Positions 1-8,530 of a stretch of 64,000 bases of DNA are shown piece after piece (position 1 is the first letter of the stretch; each line of letters starts with the position of its first letter). A model generated the notes under the pieces. The model saw nothing but the letters and a program-made list of their open reading frames with translations. It was not told the origin of the DNA and did no database searches. The stretch is from Aquimarina intermedia (GTDB lineage Bacteria; Bacteroidota; Bacteroidia; Flavobacteriales; Flavobacteriaceae): assembly GCF_008124785.1 (NCBI RefSeq), contig NZ_VNHU01000001.1:186001-250000 (forward strand). The letters are read 5' to 3'. The position numbers and the translations under genes are program-made.

Positions 1-1574
1 AGAACCTTGTCTATGTATCAACGACCAAGCTGAAGGATATTGTTGGCGACCAAAAAGCAGATAGTATCGAACTTCTTTTTGAACCGTGGAACACGGTGGA
101 TAGTGCGTTGATCAAATGTTCAACCTTAATACAATTGATAAAAGAGAAGTTAGATCCTGAACTGAACGCACTGGAGATTGAATATAGCTATCACTTTTAC
201 GTGATCTTCAATAAATTAAAAACATTACAATCTGATTTTTCACATCTCACAACCATTGCTGCTTTACACAGGCTGTATAGGGATTTGCTAGCCTCAGAAA
301 CTCTTGACTTCGAGGGAGAACCCTTTCAAGGGTTACAGTTGATGGGAATGTTGGAATCAAGATGCTTAGATTTTGAAACTGTTATTTTAACTTCAGTTAA
401 CGAAGGGGTGCTTCCTGCAGGTAAAAGCTCAAATTCTTTTATCCCTTTTGATCTAAAAAAAGCTTACAATTTACCAACGTATAAAGAAAAAGATGCTATC
501 TATACGTATCATTTTTATCGACTGTTACAACGTGCTAAGCATATTTATCTATTGTATAATACCGAGAACGAAGGAGTAGGTGGCGGAGAAAAAAGCAGAT
601 TCCTGCACCAGTTAGTATTAGATACCTGTCCGAATCATATCGTTAAAGAACAAGTGGTTACTTCAAATGTACCCAAAATAGTTAACACGACGCGACAATT
701 CGATAAAACTGAGGACATGCTCACTGCTTTTTCCAAGCTTGCCAATTACGGTTTGTCACCTTCTGCGTTAACCACGTATATTAGAAATCCTGTTGATTTT
801 TATTATCGATATGTCCTAGGTTTAACAGAGACTGACGAAGTTGAAGAGACCGTAGCTGCAAATACGTTGGGAACTGTAATTCATAATACTTTAGAAAATT
901 TTTATAAACCTTTAGAAGGTGAATTTCTCAATGAAGAAACCATTCAGGAAATGATCTCAAAAATTGATTCTGAGGTTACTGCCCAGTTCAAAATGGAGTA
1001 CACGGCGTTGGACATTAAGGCAGGAAAAAACCTGTTAATTTTTGAAGTGGCGAAGCGCTACATTCTCAAATTCTTAAAATCTGAACTCAAACAGGTAAAA
1101 GCTGGGAACCAGCTTAAAATACTTTTTATAGAACAATCATTGAAGGCTAAAATTGATATTCCTGAAATAGACAGCGACATTTTTATCAAAGGAAAAGTCG
1201 ATCGGGTTGACCAACTTAATGGGGTAACTCGAATTATTGATTATAAAACCGGAAAAGTCACAAAAGCTGACGTTGTTTTAATGGGGTGGGAAGGTTTGAC
1301 AGATACTTATGATAATAGCAAGATTATTCAAGTATTGGCATATGCATTGATGCAACAAAAGAACGGACTATTAAGCACTCCTTTTGAAGCAGGAATTATT
1401 TCTTTTAAAAATTTGAAAGAAGGATTTCTTAAATTTGGTACAAAGCAAAGCGTCCGAGGTAAAATAGATTATGAAATAACCTCTGAAACATTGGAAATTT
1501 ATGTCGAACAGCTCAAGAAACTGATTATAGAAATTTTTTCCACCGATATACCATTTATTGAAAAAGAAGTTTAG
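1..1574 (+). CDS. AddB-like PD-(D/E)XK nuclease, 3' part
   Basis: This is the C-terminal part of a helicase-nuclease subunit of the AddB type, used in double-strand break repair. The frame is open from base 3, so the true start lies left of the window and the GTG at 96 is internal. A UvrD-like helicase remnant comes first (LQLMGMLESRCLDFETVIL, about 330-390). The PD-(D/E)XK nuclease domain follows, with LSPSALTTYIRNPVDFYYRY near 740-810 and the catalytic D-Y-K-T-G-K at 1239-1256. I see no four-cysteine iron-sulfur cluster arrangement. The partner helicase gene would be expected upstream. The family call is firm; calling it AddB in the strict sense is inference. Confidence 0.85.
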   Translation, partial: NLVYVSTTKLKDIVGDQKADSIELLFEPWNTVDSALIKCSTLIQLIKEKLDPELNALEIEYSYHFYVIFNKLKTLQSDFSHLTTIAALHRLYRDLLASETLDFEGEPFQGLQLMGMLESRCLDFETVILTSVNEGVLPAGKSSNSFIPFDLKKAYNLPTYKEKDAIYTYHFYRLLQRAKHIYLLYNTENEGVGGGEKSRFLHQLVLDTCPNHIVKEQVVTSNVPKIVNTTRQFDKTEDMLTAFSKLANYGLSPSALTTYIRNPVDFYYRYVLGLTETDEVEETVAANTLGTVIHNTLENFYKPLEGEFLNEETIQEMISKIDSEVTAQFKMEYTALDIKAGKNLLIFEVAKRYILKFLKSELKQVKAGNQLKILFIEQSLKAKIDIPEIDSDIFIKGKVDRVDQLNGVTRIIDYKTGKVTKADVVLMGWEGLTDTYDNSKIIQVLAYALMQQKNGLLSTPFEAGIISFKNLKEGFLKFGTKQSVRGKIDYEITSETLEIYVEQLKKLIIEIFSTDIPFIEKEV

Positions 1575-1576
1575 CC

Positions 1577-2422
1577 ATGGAAATAGTAAAAAATATAATC
1601 ATAGCCAGTGAATTTGATAAACCTTTGGTAGCTGATGTTTTTTTTAAAAACACGGAGTGTTCAAAACCGGTGATATTATTTTGTCATGGATACAAGGGGT
1701 TCAAAGATTGGGGTGCTTGGGACTTGTTAGCTAATTTTTTTGCTAAAAATGACTGTTGTTTTATTAAATTCAACTTTTCTCATAATGGGGGCACGGTAAA
1801 GCAGCCTGTTGATTTTCCGGATTTATTAAGTTTTGGCAACAATACGTATTCCAAAGAACTTAAGGATGTGAACAGCATGTTAGACTGGATTTTTGATAGT
1901 GACAATTCATATGCACAACACATGGATACTTCGAGGATTGTATTGATCGGACATTCCAGGGGTGGTGGTATTGCAACCTTAAAAGCAGCATCAGACACAA
2001 GAATTACTAAATTAGTTACATGGGCTGGAGTGTCAGATTTTAAAAGTAGATTTCCACAAGGAGAAGCACTTAAGGAATGGAAAGAAACTGGAGTTATGTA
2101 TGTTGACAACGCCAGGACCTTGCAGAAGATGCCACATTTTTATTCTTTTTATTTGGATTTTATGCAAAACGAAAAACATTTGACAATAGAAAAAGCGGCA
2201 AAAGGAATTACTAAACCAACTTTAATTATACATGGAGATGCGGACACTTCCGTGCTCTATAATGAAGCGCTCAAACTGCACTCTTGGATACCACATAGCG
2301 AATTAATTACCATAAAAAATGCAACTCATGTTTTTGGTGCCAAACATCCCTGGGAGCATGATGTTTTGCCTGAGGATCTTATAAAAATTGGTGAAGAAAC
2401 TTTGAAATTTGTAATTCTTTAA
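1577..2422 (+). CDS. alpha/beta hydrolase, dienelactone hydrolase-like
   Basis: A 281-residue alpha/beta hydrolase. The nucleophile elbow GHSRGGG places the serine at residue 127. The acid is probably in HGDADTSV and the histidine in NATHVFG, both in the last quarter. An oxyanion-type motif CHGYKGFKDW lies near residue 36. There is no signal peptide, so it is probably cytoplasmic. It starts 2 bases after the nuclease gene and is probably co-transcribed with it. The substrate cannot be read from the sequence. Confidence 0.85.
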   Translation: MEIVKNIIIASEFDKPLVADVFFKNTECSKPVILFCHGYKGFKDWGAWDLLANFFAKNDCCFIKFNFSHNGGTVKQPVDFPDLLSFGNNTYSKELKDVNSMLDWIFDSDNSYAQHMDTSRIVLIGHSRGGGIATLKAASDTRITKLVTWAGVSDFKSRFPQGEALKEWKETGVMYVDNARTLQKMPHFYSFYLDFMQNEKHLTIEKAAKGITKPTLIIHGDADTSVLYNEALKLHSWIPHSELITIKNATHVFGAKHPWEHDVLPEDLIKIGEETLKFVIL

Positions 2423-2447
2423 CAAATTATCATAGTAGAAAATGAAA

Positions 2448-2474
2448 TTGATGCTAATTTTTTTCGTTAATTTG
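2448..2474 (+). promoter_or_regulatory. promoter of the metal-uptake operon
   Basis: A TTG at 2448-2450 and a TTAATTTG box at 2467-2474 fit the Bacteroidota -33/-7 pattern with about 16 bases between them; the second base of the -7 box deviates from TAnnTTTG. The ATG at 2480 is only 5 bases downstream, so the transcript would have almost no leader. Confidence 0.45.
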
Positions 2475-2479
2475 TACTA

Positions 2480-2764
2480 ATGTTAGCAAATAAAAATATC
2501 ATTGCGTCACTATTGTTAGTGTTTTTCAGCTGTATCCAAATAGCTGATTTACATGCATTGGATCATGAGGTGGATGATGTGGACTGTAAAATTTGTCAGT
2601 TTGCTGCAGATCAGAAGGCAGAATCTTATTTGCCATCCCAGGACATAGGGGTTCCTCAGACACTTGACGTATATACTGGGGTGCTACCTTTACAATATCA
2701 TGTCGTTGTTTATACAAACACGAGTTTTGATAATCTTCAGAATAAAGCACCTCCGGTAGCTTAA
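2480..2764 (+). CDS. small secreted Cys/His protein upstream of TonB receptor
   Basis: A 94-residue protein with an N-terminal hydrophobic signal segment (residues 5-20), then HALDHEVDDVDCKICQ, a His/Asp/Cys cluster that looks metal-binding, and a proline-rich end (KAPPVA). This layout resembles DUF2946-like proteins, which sit next to metal-related outer membrane receptors; the family match is inference. It lies 74 bases upstream of a ZnuD-like TonB receptor and probably opens that operon. A -7-like box ends 5 bases before its ATG. Confidence 0.7.
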   Translation: MLANKNIIASLLLVFFSCIQIADLHALDHEVDDVDCKICQFAADQKAESYLPSQDIGVPQTLDVYTGVLPLQYHVVVYTNTSFDNLQNKAPPVA

Positions 2765-2838
2765 TTACTTTTCAATTTTCCAAATCAGTCGTGCGAATTT
2801 TAGCGGGACTTTGATTTTTCACTTTTTTAATTTTTACA

Positions 2839-5238
2839 ATGAAAAGATTCGCATGTGTACTTGTGTTTCTTTTAGGTAACGGGATGCTAATTGCACAAGA
2901 TTGTAACCAGGTTTTAATAGGACAGGTTATTGATTTTCATGATGGCTTACCGCTGGAAGACGCAAGAATATCATTTAATAATTTGGTTTTTACGACTGAT
3001 AACGAAGGTAGGTTTAGGATAGAGAATCTTTGTCCTACAGCTTACGCTTTTACAGTTACCCATCAGGATTGCATTACCCAGGTAAAGACTATTGACGTGA
3101 GTAAAACCTCTGAAATTGACTTCTATTTGGAGCATCACTATACTGATCTTGACCAGGTTGATATAAGCACTTCAAATGGTAAAAATGTGACAAATAGTTT
3201 GTCTGAGGATAAATTATCAAGTCAGGATATTGAGAACTATAGCAGTTTATCTCTGGGTGATGCTTTAAAAGAAGTATCAGGAGTAACAAGTTTATCTACT
3301 GGAAACACTATTGTAAAACCAGTTATTCAAGGGCTGCATAGTAGTCGTATTATCATTATGAACAATGGGGTACGTCAGGAAGACCAGGAATGGGGAGAAG
3401 AGCATGCTCCTAATGTTGATATCAATGCGTTTAATCAGATAAAAATAATTAAAGGAGCTGGTGCTTTGCAATACGGAGGGAATGCGATTGGCGGAGTGGT
3501 TGTTGCAGAAAATAAACTAACTACTCTAAGAGATACAATTTTTGGTTCTGCTGGATTTGCAGCTAGCTCTAATGGACGTGGAACTGCGTCAAATGCTACG
3601 GTTAATATTGGTCTTAGTGACTGTTGGAGTGCAAGAGCACAAGGGACGCTCAAATACTTTGGAGATAGTGAAGCTCCTGATTATGTCTTAAGTAATACGG
3701 GGCATAGAGAACAAAGTTTTTCATTTGGAACAGGCTACTCCAATTTTCAATTTGGTATAGAGGGATATTATAGTTTCTATAATGCCACTCAAGGAATATT
3801 AAGGGCATCTCATATCGGGAATGTGGGTGATTTAGTACGTGCAATAAAAAGTGATCGACCACTCATCGAAGAAGATTTTACCTATGCAATTAATGAGCCC
3901 AAGCAAAAAACACAACATCATCTGGCTAAGCTAAAAGCGTACAATCGATTTCGTAACCTCGGAAAACTGGAACTTCAATATGCGTTGCAAGTAAATCAGA
4001 GAAAAGAATTTGATATACGACGGGGAGAAGATCGTGACAAAGCGAGTTTGGATTTAGAGTTAATTACACACGCTCTTGAAAGCTCTTTTTTATTCGATGC
4101 TAATGAGAATTTTAAGAAAACGGCTGGGGTACAACTGACGTATCAAACAAATACTCCAAATCCGAGAACAGGGGTGCGAAGACTGATTCCGGATTATGAG
4201 AAGTATACAGCGGGGGTATATGCTATATCAGAAATTAGTCTTTACGATAATCTTAAAGCTGATCTGGGCATTCGATATGATTATATACATTTAGATGCCA
4301 AAAAGTTTTATAAAAAGGATTTTTGGGAAGCACGTGGATACGATCAGGAGTTCCCGAATCTTATCATAAGAGACGAGGGGAATCAATGGCTTACAAACCC
4401 TATATATGAGTATCATAGCATCGCAGCGTCTGCTGGAGTCAAGTATACATATGCTGATAATAATAAATTACTTTTCAACGCCTCATATGCCATGAGAGCT
4501 CCCAATCCTACCGAATTGTTCAGTGATGGTTTACATCACAGTGCTGCGATTATTGAGCTAGGAAGATTGGACTTGGATCAGGAAAAAGCACTTAAATTTT
4601 CCTTTACCTCAGAGCATAAAAACCTCTTTGATTTCCTATCGGTTAAAATAGCACCCTACCTTAGTAAGATTGAAGACTATAAACTGCTAGAGCCCACGGG
4701 TCTTGAATTAACGATTAGAGGCGCATTTCCAGTATGGGAATATCGACAAACGGATGCGTTATTATACGGAGTAGATGTGGATCTTAGCGCTAGCTTGACA
4801 AATAATTGGAGCGTAGCAAGTGCGTTTTCATACATTCGCGGACAAGATGAAATTTTAAACGAGGATTTACCACAAATGCCCGCACCTGTATTTCGATCTA
4901 CGCTTACATATGCAGTATCTCAGCTTGAACTCTCTTTGATAAATACAACAGCATTGAAACAATCTCATTTCCCTAACAATAACTTTGAAGTAGAATTTAC
5001 TGAAAACCAAGAACTTACTACAGAGGTGGTCGATATATCTTCTCCACCACCGGGGTATACACTTTTTGATTTGATGGCTAATTATACCTTAACTCTAAAA
5101 AACCCTCAGGATTTTAGAGTAGGACTTTCAGTAACTAACATTTTTAACACCTCTTATAGAGACTATTTAAACAGACAACGCTATTACGCAGATGCGCTCG
5201 GCAGAAATATTTCAATTCACTTAAATCTTAAATTTTAA
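2839..5238 (+). CDS. TonB-dependent receptor, ZnuD-like
   Basis: A 799-residue outer membrane receptor. A signal peptide (about 1-20) is followed by a CarboxypepD_reg-like domain (about 25-95), a plug domain (about 110-230) and a beta-barrel ending in a C-terminal aromatic strand (NISIHLNLKF). The stretch GILRASHIGNVGDLVRAI and a following NEPKQKTQHH resemble the ZnuD group of zinc receptors. That and the Cys/His-rich protein upstream suggest a metal or metal-chelate substrate, which is inference. The lipoprotein gene begins 4 bases downstream. Confidence 0.88.
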   Translation: MKRFACVLVFLLGNGMLIAQDCNQVLIGQVIDFHDGLPLEDARISFNNLVFTTDNEGRFRIENLCPTAYAFTVTHQDCITQVKTIDVSKTSEIDFYLEHHYTDLDQVDISTSNGKNVTNSLSEDKLSSQDIENYSSLSLGDALKEVSGVTSLSTGNTIVKPVIQGLHSSRIIIMNNGVRQEDQEWGEEHAPNVDINAFNQIKIIKGAGALQYGGNAIGGVVVAENKLTTLRDTIFGSAGFAASSNGRGTASNATVNIGLSDCWSARAQGTLKYFGDSEAPDYVLSNTGHREQSFSFGTGYSNFQFGIEGYYSFYNATQGILRASHIGNVGDLVRAIKSDRPLIEEDFTYAINEPKQKTQHHLAKLKAYNRFRNLGKLELQYALQVNQRKEFDIRRGEDRDKASLDLELITHALESSFLFDANENFKKTAGVQLTYQTNTPNPRTGVRRLIPDYEKYTAGVYAISEISLYDNLKADLGIRYDYIHLDAKKFYKKDFWEARGYDQEFPNLIIRDEGNQWLTNPIYEYHSIAASAGVKYTYADNNKLLFNASYAMRAPNPTELFSDGLHHSAAIIELGRLDLDQEKALKFSFTSEHKNLFDFLSVKIAPYLSKIEDYKLLEPTGLELTIRGAFPVWEYRQTDALLYGVDVDLSASLTNNWSVASAFSYIRGQDEILNEDLPQMPAPVFRSTLTYAVSQLELSLINTTALKQSHFPNNNFEVEFTENQELTTEVVDISSPPPGYTLFDLMANYTLTLKNPQDFRVGLSVTNIFNTSYRDYLNRQRYYADALGRNISIHLNLKF

Positions 5239-5242
5239 AACT

Positions 5243-5785
5243 ATGAACATTTTAAAGAACCTTATCCTTGGAGCAGGAGTAACCTTATTATTTTCAGCTT
5301 GTGGAAGCGATGATGATCTTCCGGAAGTTATAAATGAAGAAGAAACAATTACCACAGTCAAACTGAACTTTACCGAAGCCGGATCCTCAGAAACTAAGAC
5401 GGTGGTATGGACTGAAAATAAAATAGATGCTATTACACTAAAAGCGGATACTAACTATCAGGTATCCATACAATTCTTGGACGAATCTGATCCCAATGCG
5501 GTAAATAATATTACCGAAGAGGTAATTGCAGAAAAAGATGAACATTTGGTTTACTTTAACTCTACAGTAAAAGGGTTGTCCATCAAAAGTGCGGCAAATG
5601 ATGTAATCGATAGCAATGGTGTTGCAATTAATATTATAACTACGTGGCAAAGCCCGGTGACAATCGAATCAGGAATTGTTACTGCTTTTTTAATTCACGA
5701 ACCGCTTACAAAAGTAGGGACAGAACGTAATGATTTTGGAGGAGAAACGGATATAGAAGTCAGTTTTGATGTTAAGGTAGAGTAA
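5243..5785 (+). CDS. lipoprotein partner of the TonB receptor
   Basis: A 180-residue lipoprotein with lipobox LLFSAC (Cys20) followed by acidic GSDDD, a usual surface-export-type signal in Flavobacteriaceae. The rest is predicted beta-rich, ending in GETDIEVSFDVKVE, and carries no catalytic motif I recognise. It lies 4 bases after the TonB receptor, so it is probably its accessory surface lipoprotein, perhaps a substrate-binding protein. Its specific function is unknown. Confidence 0.75.
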   Translation: MNILKNLILGAGVTLLFSACGSDDDLPEVINEEETITTVKLNFTEAGSSETKTVVWTENKIDAITLKADTNYQVSIQFLDESDPNAVNNITEEVIAEKDEHLVYFNSTVKGLSIKSAANDVIDSNGVAINIITTWQSPVTIESGIVTAFLIHEPLTKVGTERNDFGGETDIEVSFDVKVE

Positions 5786-5801
5786 ATAAGAATTAGCTAG
5801 A

Positions 5802-5892
5802 TTGAAACTATAACATGTACAAGTTGAGTTTGTGTATAAACATGTAACCTTAGTTTCGACAAAATCTCCGGGACCGGTTCCCGGGGATTTAA
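5802..5892 (+). ncRNA. structured RNA element, copy 1
   Basis: An outer stem GAAACTA (5804-5810) / TAGTTTC (5851-5857) encloses an inner stem ACATGT (5813-5818) / ACATGT (5840-5845). The loop holds AAGTTGAGTTTGTGT (5821-5835). A strong GC-rich hairpin follows (5862-5890, arms AAATCTCCGGG and CCCGGGGATTT) with a poor T-run. It starts 16 bases after the lipoprotein stop and I see no promoter of its own, so it may be a 3' UTR product of that operon. Copy 2 lies about 315 bases downstream with the same loop but different stem sequences. Confidence 0.65.
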
Positions 5893-6088
5893 TTAAAACT
5901 TGTATAAATCATTTTTGCATTGTAACTTTTTGTAAGAATAAGCGTCTTATAATTAGTATTCATTAAGATAGTTGGTACGATTCGAATTGAATTAACATGG
6001 TATAATGATTTGTTTTAACAATTGTTTACTCTTTTGTTAATTCTAAATTACGAATTTAAAAATGTAGATGTAGGATTCATTTTGATAG

Positions 6089-6096
6089 TATATTTG
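6089..6096 (+). promoter_or_regulatory. -7 promoter box for RNA copy 2
   Basis: TATATTTG is an exact match to the Bacteroidota -7 consensus TAnnTTTG. It would start a transcript near 6100, which places RNA copy 2 and its terminator in a transcript of about 115 nt. No clear -33 TTG is seen at the expected spacing. Confidence 0.55.
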
Positions 6097-6099
6097 CAG

Positions 6100-6216
6100 C
6101 ATAAGAAATAAAAAAACAGTTGAAACCATCATAATTAGTATAAGTTGAGTTTGTGTTAATACAATTATGTTTCAATTGAGACCCTCGGAAGTAGTTAGCC
6201 GGGGGTTGTTTTTTTA
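6100..6216 (+). ncRNA. structured RNA element, copy 2, with terminator
   Basis: An outer stem TTGAAAC (6120-6126) / GTTTCAA (6169-6175) and an inner stem CATAATT (6130-6136) / AATTATG (6163-6169, sharing one base with the outer arm) enclose AAGTTGAGTTTGTGT (6142-6156), the same 15 bases as copy 1. The stems differ from copy 1 by compensating changes, which supports an RNA structure. A rho-independent terminator follows (ACCCTCGG 6181-6188 / CCGGGGGT 6199-6206, then a T-run to 6215). A -7 box lies upstream. The 5893-6088 stretch between the copies shows only AT-rich sequence with no gene. This may be the Rfam Flavo-1 family, but I cannot verify that. Confidence 0.7.
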
Positions 6217-6243
6217 TGTATATTCGTTTGAATTGTAAATTTC

Positions 6244-6462
6244 ATGAAAGAACAACCCAACAATCCATTGCACGGAATAAAACTTGCAGATATTTTAGAA
6301 TATTTGGTGGCGGCTTACGGTTGGGAACAATTAGGTAAGCTGATAAATATTAAGTGTTTTACTACTGATCCTTCAATAAAATCAAGTCTTAAGTTCTTAA
6401 GGAGAACTCCTTGGGCCAGAGATAAAGTAGAAAATCTATACGTGAAATCTTTATCAAAATAA
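6244..6462 (+). CDS. VF530 family DNA-binding protein
   Basis: A 72-residue protein that matches the VF530 (DUF2132) family over nearly its whole length: [44 protein letters not shown] and ARDKVENLY. Family members are small helical proteins reported to bind DNA. The start is the ATG 28 bases after the terminator T-run of the RNA element. It is probably a single-gene unit, with tRNA-Ala convergent behind it. Confidence 0.9.
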   Translation: MKEQPNNPLHGIKLADILEYLVAAYGWEQLGKLINIKCFTTDPSIKSSLKFLRRTPWARDKVENLYVKSLSK

Positions 6463-6504
6463 GATAACCCTATTTCTTTACTCTAAATAAAATAAAAACT
6501 TTTG

Positions 6505-6578
6505 TGGAGAAGATGGGATTCGAACCCACGACCTCTTGACTGCCAGTCAAGCACTCTAGCCAACTGAGCTACATCCCC
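6505..6578 (-). tRNA. tRNA-Ala(GGC)
   Basis: A 74-base cloverleaf on the minus strand with anticodon loop CTGGCAG, anticodon GGC, T-loop TTCGAAT and discriminator A. The acceptor stem keeps the alanine identity pair G3-U70. CCA is not encoded. Position 6 against 67 is a U-U mismatch, described under findings. Confidence 0.95.
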
Positions 6579-6663
6579 GGCTATAGCCTCAAAAATAAAC
6601 GTTTTTATTTAATAACCTATCAAAAACTAAAGTATTCATTCTATAAAATTACACTCAAGTTCC

Positions 6664-6671
6664 TATATTTG
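6664..6671 (+). promoter_or_regulatory. -7 box directly before the GNAT start
   Basis: TATATTTG matches TAnnTTTG exactly and ends 4 bases before the ATG at 6676, so transcription would start at or beside the start codon. No -33 TTG is clear. Confidence 0.5.
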
Positions 6672-6675
6672 AGAA

Positions 6676-7176
6676 ATGATTGCAAAAGCGACCTTATCCG
6701 ATGTTGAACAAATTTTTCAGCTAACACAGGCTTGTGCTAAAGCTTTGATTGCTAATGGTATTTATCAATGGAATGAGCATTATCCCACCCGTAAACGTTT
6801 TGAACTTGATATTGAGCGTGATGAGATGTACACATTTAAAAATGATGGTGTTCTAATGGGTATTATCGTCTTGACCCCGGTAATGGATGAAGAGTATAAA
6901 CCCATTGACTGGCTTACGGAAAACAATTCAAACCTTTATATTCATCGGTTAGCAGTACACCCGGATTACTGGGGCAATGGTATTGCCAAACAGCTAATGG
7001 AGTTTGGGGAAGCTTACGCTCGCGAACAGAACTATCAATCCGTGCGTTTAGATACCTTTAGCCAAAATACACGTAACCAAAGCTTTTATAAAAAAAGAGG
7101 ATATCAGCAGGTGGGAGAAATATTCTTTCCGAATCAGAGTGAGTTTCCATTTTATTGCTTTGAATTGGTATGGTAA
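6676..7176 (+). CDS. GNAT family N-acetyltransferase
   Basis: A 166-residue acetyltransferase. The acetyl-CoA binding motif A is IHRLAVHPDYWGNGIAKQLM (about residues 93-112), followed by the typical LDTFSQNTRNQSFYKKRGY segment. The acceptor substrate is unknown. The stop codon overlaps the start of the MATE gene by 7 bases, so the two are translationally coupled. Confidence 0.9.
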   Translation: MIAKATLSDVEQIFQLTQACAKALIANGIYQWNEHYPTRKRFELDIERDEMYTFKNDGVLMGIIVLTPVMDEEYKPIDWLTENNSNLYIHRLAVHPDYWGNGIAKQLMEFGEAYAREQNYQSVRLDTFSQNTRNQSFYKKRGYQQVGEIFFPNQSEFPFYCFELVW

Positions 7177-8507
7177 CAAATGCAATTAGCTTTAAGAATA
7201 TCAATCGCTTAGCGATACCGGCAATTGTTGCGGGTATTGCAGAACCCTTACTGTCTATTACTGACACAGCCATCGTGGGTAATATTCCTGATTTTGGCAC
7301 CGAGTCGCTCGCTGCTGTTGGGATTGTTGGGTCATTTTTGTCCGCATTGATCTGGATTTTAGGACAGACACGTAGTGCGATTTCAGCCATAATTTCGCAA
7401 TACCTTGGAGCAGGTCGATTAGATGAAGTAGAGAGTTTACCGGCACAAGCTATTTTCCTAAATGTGAGCTTGAGTGTCGTTATTTTAGTATCAACCATTT
7501 TTTTTATCGAAGAAATATTTCAGCTCTATAATGCCTCAGGGCTTATACTTGAGTATTGTGTGCAATATTATGAGATACGAGTGTGGGGTTTTCCTTTAAC
7601 CTTATTTACTTTTGCAGTTTTCGGAATTTTCAGAGGTTTACAAAATACATTTTGGCCGATGATCGTGGCCATAATCGGTGCAAGTGTTAATGTTGGTCTG
7701 GACCTTATTTTAGTTTATGGATTAGATCAGTTCATTGAACCGATGGGTATCAAGGGTGCTGCCTGGGCAAGTTTGATATCTCAAGGACTTATGGCTATAA
7801 TTGTGTTTGTACTATTAGTGGTAAAAACAAATGTGAGTCTGAAGCTAAAACTACCTTTAAATAAAGAATTGGGTCGTTTGATAGCCATGAGTTTAAATTT
7901 GTTTGTGCGCTCCATCGCACTCAACACAGCGATTTATTTTGCAAACGCGCACGCAACGGATTATGGCAAAGAGTATATTGCTGCCCATACGATTGCTTTA
8001 AATATATGGTTATTTTCAGCATTTTTTATTGATGGTTACGGTGCTGCGGGAAATATTTTGAGCGGTAAGTTGTTAGGCTCTCAACAATACAATACATTGT
8101 GGCAACTCAGTAAAAAAGTTACATTATATGGGATTGTAGTAAGTCTGGTGCTTGGCGTATTAGGGAGTATTTTTTATTATCAAATTGGAGCGGTTTTTAC
8201 TAAAGAGCCTCTCGTACTCGAAACTTTTTATACCATTTTCTTTATTGTTCTGATCGCACAACCAATCAATGGAATTGCCTTTGTCTTTGATGGAATTTTC
8301 AAAGGCTTGGGCGAAATGAGTTACCTGAGAAACGTGCTTCTTGCTGCGACGTTTTTGGCATTCATTCCCGTTTTATACCTTAGTGAATCTTTCGGTTTTA
8401 AGCTAAGTGGGATTTGGATTGCGTTTGTAGTTTGGGCATTAGTTCGCGGCGTAGCTTTGGTAATCAAATTTAGAAAAATGATCCGTCCTAAATTGATTCC
8501 GGTTTAA
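7170..8507 (+). CDS. MATE family efflux transporter
   Basis: A 445-residue inner membrane protein with about 12 hydrophobic segments, the length usual for MATE (NorM/DinF) cation-coupled exporters. The N-terminal region has IPAIVAGIAEPLLSITDTAIVG, the DinF-type signature around the first helix. It overlaps the GNAT gene by 7 bases. The exported substrate cannot be deduced. Confidence 0.92.
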   Translation: MVTNAISFKNINRLAIPAIVAGIAEPLLSITDTAIVGNIPDFGTESLAAVGIVGSFLSALIWILGQTRSAISAIISQYLGAGRLDEVESLPAQAIFLNVSLSVVILVSTIFFIEEIFQLYNASGLILEYCVQYYEIRVWGFPLTLFTFAVFGIFRGLQNTFWPMIVAIIGASVNVGLDLILVYGLDQFIEPMGIKGAAWASLISQGLMAIIVFVLLVVKTNVSLKLKLPLNKELGRLIAMSLNLFVRSIALNTAIYFANAHATDYGKEYIAAHTIALNIWLFSAFFIDGYGAAGNILSGKLLGSQQYNTLWQLSKKVTLYGIVVSLVLGVLGSIFYYQIGAVFTKEPLVLETFYTIFFIVLIAQPINGIAFVFDGIFKGLGEMSYLRNVLLAATFLAFIPVLYLSESFGFKLSGIWIAFVVWALVRGVALVIKFRKMIRPKLIPV

Positions 8508-8530
8508 CATATGCTAAATTTCGAGATGCT

